From Rhodococcus sp. IEGM 1379 (GTDB lineage Bacteria > Actinomycetota > Actinomycetes > Mycobacteriales > Mycobacteriaceae): DNA of 64,000 nucleotides. The position numbers and the translations under genes were made by a program. The stretch is taken from the NCBI RefSeq assembly GCF_030056815.1, contig NZ_JASHKR010000006.1, forward strand, positions 115,125-179,124. The letters are read 5' to 3'. The notes under the pieces are model-generated. The model was not told where the DNA came from and made no database searches. It saw only the letters and a list, made by a program, of their open reading frames with translations. Within the stretch, counting starts at the first letter, position 1; every line of letters begins with the position of its first letter. Positions 60,636-64,000 of this stretch are shown one piece after another.

Positions 60636-60814
60636 ACGACTACAAGCTGTATCAGTGCGCGCAATGCGGTTTCGAGTACGACGAAGCCGAAGGCTGGCCC
60701 GAGGACGGCATAGCGCCCGGTACTCGCTGGGCCGATATTCCGGAGGACTGGAGTTGCCCGGATTGCGGGGCGGCAAAGGCGGACTTTTTCATGGTGGAGG
60801 TCGAGCGCGCCTGA
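60632..60814 (+). CDS. Rubredoxin, AlkG2-type (AlkB electron donor)
   Basis: A 60-residue rubredoxin with CAQCG and CPDCG iron ligands and the canonical AAKADFF tail without the extra arginine, as in AlkG2-type rubredoxins that support AlkB. It overlaps the previous gene by four bases. The reductase that reduces it is not in this window. Confidence 0.9.
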   Translation: MNDYKLYQCAQCGFEYDEAEGWPEDGIAPGTRWADIPEDWSCPDCGAAKADFFMVEVERA

Positions 60815-60834
60815 ACCGGTAGGACGCGTATCGG

Positions 60835-60840
60835 TAAAGT
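60835..60840 (+). promoter_or_regulatory. -10 element, leaderless alkane-cluster tetR
   Basis: TAAAGT lies 7 bases before the ATG at 60848, so the regulator may be expressed apart from alkB. Confidence 0.45.
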
Positions 60841-60847
60841 CGCTGTC

Positions 60848-61564
60848 ATGACTTCGACGCACGTCCGCCTGCCGCAAAAAGAGGCGTCGCGTCTGCTGCT
60901 GCGCAACTCGGTACTCGACTCGATGTGCGAGCTTCTCACCGAGAAAGACTGGTCCGAGGTCACTCTGACGGTGCTGGCGAAGCGCGCCGGAGTCAGTCGG
61001 CAAACGCTCTACAACGAGTTCGGTTCACGGCAGGGATTAGCGGAGGCCTACGCGCTGCGATTGGCCGACGGGTTCGTCGACGCCGTCGATGAGGCGATGG
61101 TCGCCAATGAAGGCCACAGCGTTGTCGCACTCATGGCGGGCTTCGGCAGTTTCTTTGCCTCGAGCGCTTCTGATCCTCTGGTGCAATCTCTGCTGACGGG
61201 GGAGGCAAAACCTGATCTGCTCCGGCTGATCACCACCGACAGCGCCGTCATCATCGACCGGGCGTCGGCGCGGCTCGCGGAGAGCTTTCAGAGGGGCTGG
61301 ATTCAGGCGTCGGCAGCCGATGCAGGCATTCTGGCCAGGGCAGTTGCCCGGTTGGGGCTGAGCTACATTTCGATGCCGCCGGAGTCCGGAGCGTCCGTGG
61401 CGGAGGATCTGGGTACGTTACTGGGGCCGTTCATCGACGTGGCACGTCAGGAGCGATCAGGCGTGGCACGTCAGGAGCGATCGGACGTGGCACGTCAGGA
61501 GCGATCGGACGTGGTACGTCGGGAGCGATCAGGCGTGGCACGTGGTGCGCGCGGCGGGTTGTGA
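60848..61564 (+). CDS. TetR-family regulator of the alkane cluster, with C-terminal octapeptide repeats
   Basis: A 238-residue TetR protein (AlkU/Rv3249c position). The helix-turn-helix is at about 38-60 (TVLAKRAGVSRQTLYNEFGS). The ligand domain extends to about 197. From Val198 the tail is made of repeats VARQERSG/D: four full copies and a partial one, rich in Arg and Glu, encoded by a 24-base DNA repeat. This tail is unlike ordinary TetR proteins. It probably represses alkB through the palindrome at 59172-59189. Confidence 0.88.
   Translation: MTSTHVRLPQKEASRLLLRNSVLDSMCELLTEKDWSEVTLTVLAKRAGVSRQTLYNEFGSRQGLAEAYALRLADGFVDAVDEAMVANEGHSVVALMAGFGSFFASSASDPLVQSLLTGEAKPDLLRLITTDSAVIIDRASARLAESFQRGWIQASAADAGILARAVARLGLSYISMPPESGASVAEDLGTLLGPFIDVARQERSGVARQERSDVARQERSDVVRRERSGVARGARGGL
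61439..61546 (+). repeat. 24-bp tandem repeat, 4.5 copies, inside tetR
   Basis: Units start at 61439, 61463, 61487 and 61511, with a half unit at 61535. The consensus begins GTGGCACGTCAGGAGCGATC. The first three units are nearly identical and the fourth has diverged slightly. All are in frame, so copy-number change would add or remove eight residues without a frameshift. Confidence 0.92.
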
Positions 61565-61649
61565 GGTTCGCCGGATCACGCTGGTGTGCTTATCGGGGCA
61601 TTGAGCGGATAGCCTTGAGCAGAGTATGCACGTCAACCAGGAGAGGCAG

Positions 61650-63128
<1,479 letters not shown>

Positions 63129-63164
63129 GCTAGTTGGTTTTTGGCGCAGTGGTTCACTCACCGT

Positions 63165-63192
63165 CCCCCGGTCCGCGTCTGCGGGCCGGGGG
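63165..63192 (+). terminator. GC-rich hairpin after ahcY
   Basis: CCCCCGGTCCGC (63165-63176) and GCGGGCCGGGGG (63181-63192) pair over 12 bases with one G-T pair and loop GTCT. It lies 36 bases after the ahcY stop and one base before the tmk -10 element. Confidence 0.7.
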
Positions 63193-63193
63193 A

Positions 63194-63199
63194 TAGGCT
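63194..63199 (+). promoter_or_regulatory. -10 element, leaderless tmk
   Basis: TAGGCT lies 6 bases before the GTG at 63206. The ahcY hairpin occupies its -35 spacer. Confidence 0.45.
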
Positions 63200-63205
63200 T
63201 TCGTC

Positions 63206-63847
63206 GTGGGAATTCTTGTGGCGTTGGAAGGGCTCGACGGAGCCGGCAAGCGGACGTTGATCGGCAAGGTCGTCGACGAGCTCAGGCGGACCGGCACTTC
63301 GATCGCCACCCTCGATTTTCCCCGTTACGGGCAATCGATCCATGCGGATCTTGCTGCCGAGGCGCTCAAGGGTGCCCACGGCGACCTCGCTGCTTCGGTG
63401 AATGCGATGGCAGTGCTGTTCGCACTGGACCGGGCCGGTGCTTCATCGCAGATCTCGGAATTGTTGAGCGCCAACGACATTGTCCTACTCGACCGCTACG
63501 TGGCGTCCAACGCGGCGTACAACGCGGCTCGGATGCGCCAGGGCGTCGACGGTGAAATGGTCGAGTGGGTACGTGAATTGGAACTGAACCGGCTGGAATT
63601 GCCGGCGCCCGACCTTCAGTTGTACCTCGATGTTCCGGTAGCGCTCGCGGAGGAGCGAGCCCGCGGCCGTGAGGCCGAAGATGCCACCCGCGAGCGCGAT
63701 GCCTACGAGCGTGACGGGGAGTTGCAAATCCGGACGGGCGCGCTCTACTCACAGCTGGCCGCAACCGAATGGGTATCGCCGTGGTGGGTTATCGGCCCCG
63801 ACACGGACCCCTCCGATCTCGCTCGAAAACTGGCCGATTTCACGTGA
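63206..63847 (+). CDS. tmk: dTMP kinase
   Basis: A 213-residue thymidylate kinase. The P-loop is ALEGLDGAGKRTL, with DFPRYGQSIH (substrate-binding Asp/Arg region) and VLLDRYVASNAAYNAAR. It phosphorylates dTMP to dTDP. It corresponds to Rv3247c, and its arginine-containing P-loop variations are as in mycobacteria. GTG at 63206 is the start, supported by the leaderless -10. Confidence 0.93.
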   Translation: MGILVALEGLDGAGKRTLIGKVVDELRRTGTSIATLDFPRYGQSIHADLAAEALKGAHGDLAASVNAMAVLFALDRAGASSQISELLSANDIVLLDRYVASNAAYNAARMRQGVDGEMVEWVRELELNRLELPAPDLQLYLDVPVALAEERARGREAEDATRERDAYERDGELQIRTGALYSQLAATEWVSPWWVIGPDTDPSDLARKLADFT

Positions 63848-63963
63848 TGAATCGCGATCAGAGCGTGAATCGGAAGTTTCCGGCACAGTAGAGGGAAACG
63901 CGCGGCACGCCGCACAGTCACGTAACAGACAGATTCGCCACTCGAAGATGCAACGATAGGGAT

Positions 63964-64000
63964 ATGAAACCAAGGATTCTGGTTGTCGACGACGACACGG
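63964..64000 (+). CDS. mtrA: Response regulator MtrA, 5' end only
   Basis: The first 12 codons, reading MKPRILVVDDDT, are the start of an OmpR-family receiver domain. Position after tmk matches mtrA of the MtrAB system, an essential regulator of cell division and envelope in mycobacteria. The window ends inside the gene, so this is a partial feature and the name rests on synteny and the start sequence. Confidence 0.8.
   Translation, partial: MKPRILVVDDDT

Noticed and set aside
61439..61546. Short regular repeats as a possible CRISPR array
   Set aside because: Units are directly adjacent with no spacers and lie in a coding frame.
61565..61649. SAH or SAM riboswitch before ahcY
   Set aside because: Only 85 bases are available and I find no pseudoknot-type pairing or conserved core; a normal ribosome site is present.

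Overview
This window is a stretch of actinobacterial chromosome, almost certainly from Rhodococcus and most likely the R. erythropolis/qingshengii group. The evidence is high GC with GTG starts and many gene overlaps, an alkB-rubredoxin-rubredoxin-tetR cluster, acyl-CoA carboxylase subunits of the mycolic-acid type (accA3, accD5, accE5), the arabinogalactan linker genes rmlD and wbbL, and F420 genes. The gene order closely follows the Mycobacterium tuberculosis Rv3297-Rv3246c region in reverse (nei, lhr, pcd, Rv3292-like, lrp, lat, accA3, sufE, sseA, maf, accE5, accD5, birA, gtrA, purK, purE, lcp1, rmlD, wbbL, manC, fbiB, fbiA, whiB2, manB, manA, alkB, rubredoxins, tetR, ahcY, tmk, mtrA), interrupted by rhodococcal insertions. 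I see no prophage, insertion sequence, CRISPR array, tRNA or rRNA.

Layout. 1-8.5 kb: a membrane protein and an MpaB/DUF2236 oxygenase divergent from a TetR regulator, then nei and lhr (DNA repair) and an acyl-CoA dehydrogenase-like gene. 8.5-13.2 kb: a lysine-catabolism locus (semialdehyde dehydrogenase and HglS-like 2-oxoadipate dioxygenase, divergent from Lrp and lysine 6-aminotransferase). 13.2-19.9 kb: a tightly overlapped purine-to-allantoin operon (uraD, uraH, urate oxidase, guanine/8-oxoguanine deaminase, and a xanthine dehydrogenase whose iron-sulfur and molybdenum subunits are fused). 20-30.5 kb: acyl-CoA carboxylase genes with birA, sulfur-transfer genes and an acyltransferase. 30.5-42 kb: two two-component systems, gtrA, purK-purE, and an ABC exporter whose permease reading frame is broken. 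42-56.5 kb: cell-envelope sugar metabolism (LCP ligase, rmlD, wbbL, manC, manB, manA) interleaved with the F420 genes fbiA/fbiB and whiB2. 56.5-64 kb: a cation efflux protein, an amino-acid permease, the alkane hydroxylase cluster, ahcY, tmk and the first codons of mtrA.

Functional links. lat, the semialdehyde dehydrogenase and the HglS-like enzyme give most of a route from lysine to 2-hydroxyglutarate. The purine operon converts guanine/xanthine to allantoin. BirA biotinylates AccA3, which works with AccD5/AccE5. ManA, ManB and ManC convert fructose-6-phosphate to GDP-mannose, next to the rhamnose and arabinogalactan-ligation genes.

Regulation. More than 20 genes have a TANNNT -10 hexamer 6-8 bases before the start codon, the pattern of leaderless actinobacterial mRNAs; this settles several start choices. 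Several intergenic dyads look like operators or terminators. No gene-free stretch exceeds 300 bases. The largest gaps are 50826-51092 (whiB2 leader and fbiA promoter, annotated) and 26656-26908 (upstream of sseA, where I see nothing beyond its ribosome binding site).

The region is mostly core genome. I did not find a wholly new multi-gene system; the observations worth following are regulatory dyads, repeat-bearing proteins, a split permease and the lysine locus.
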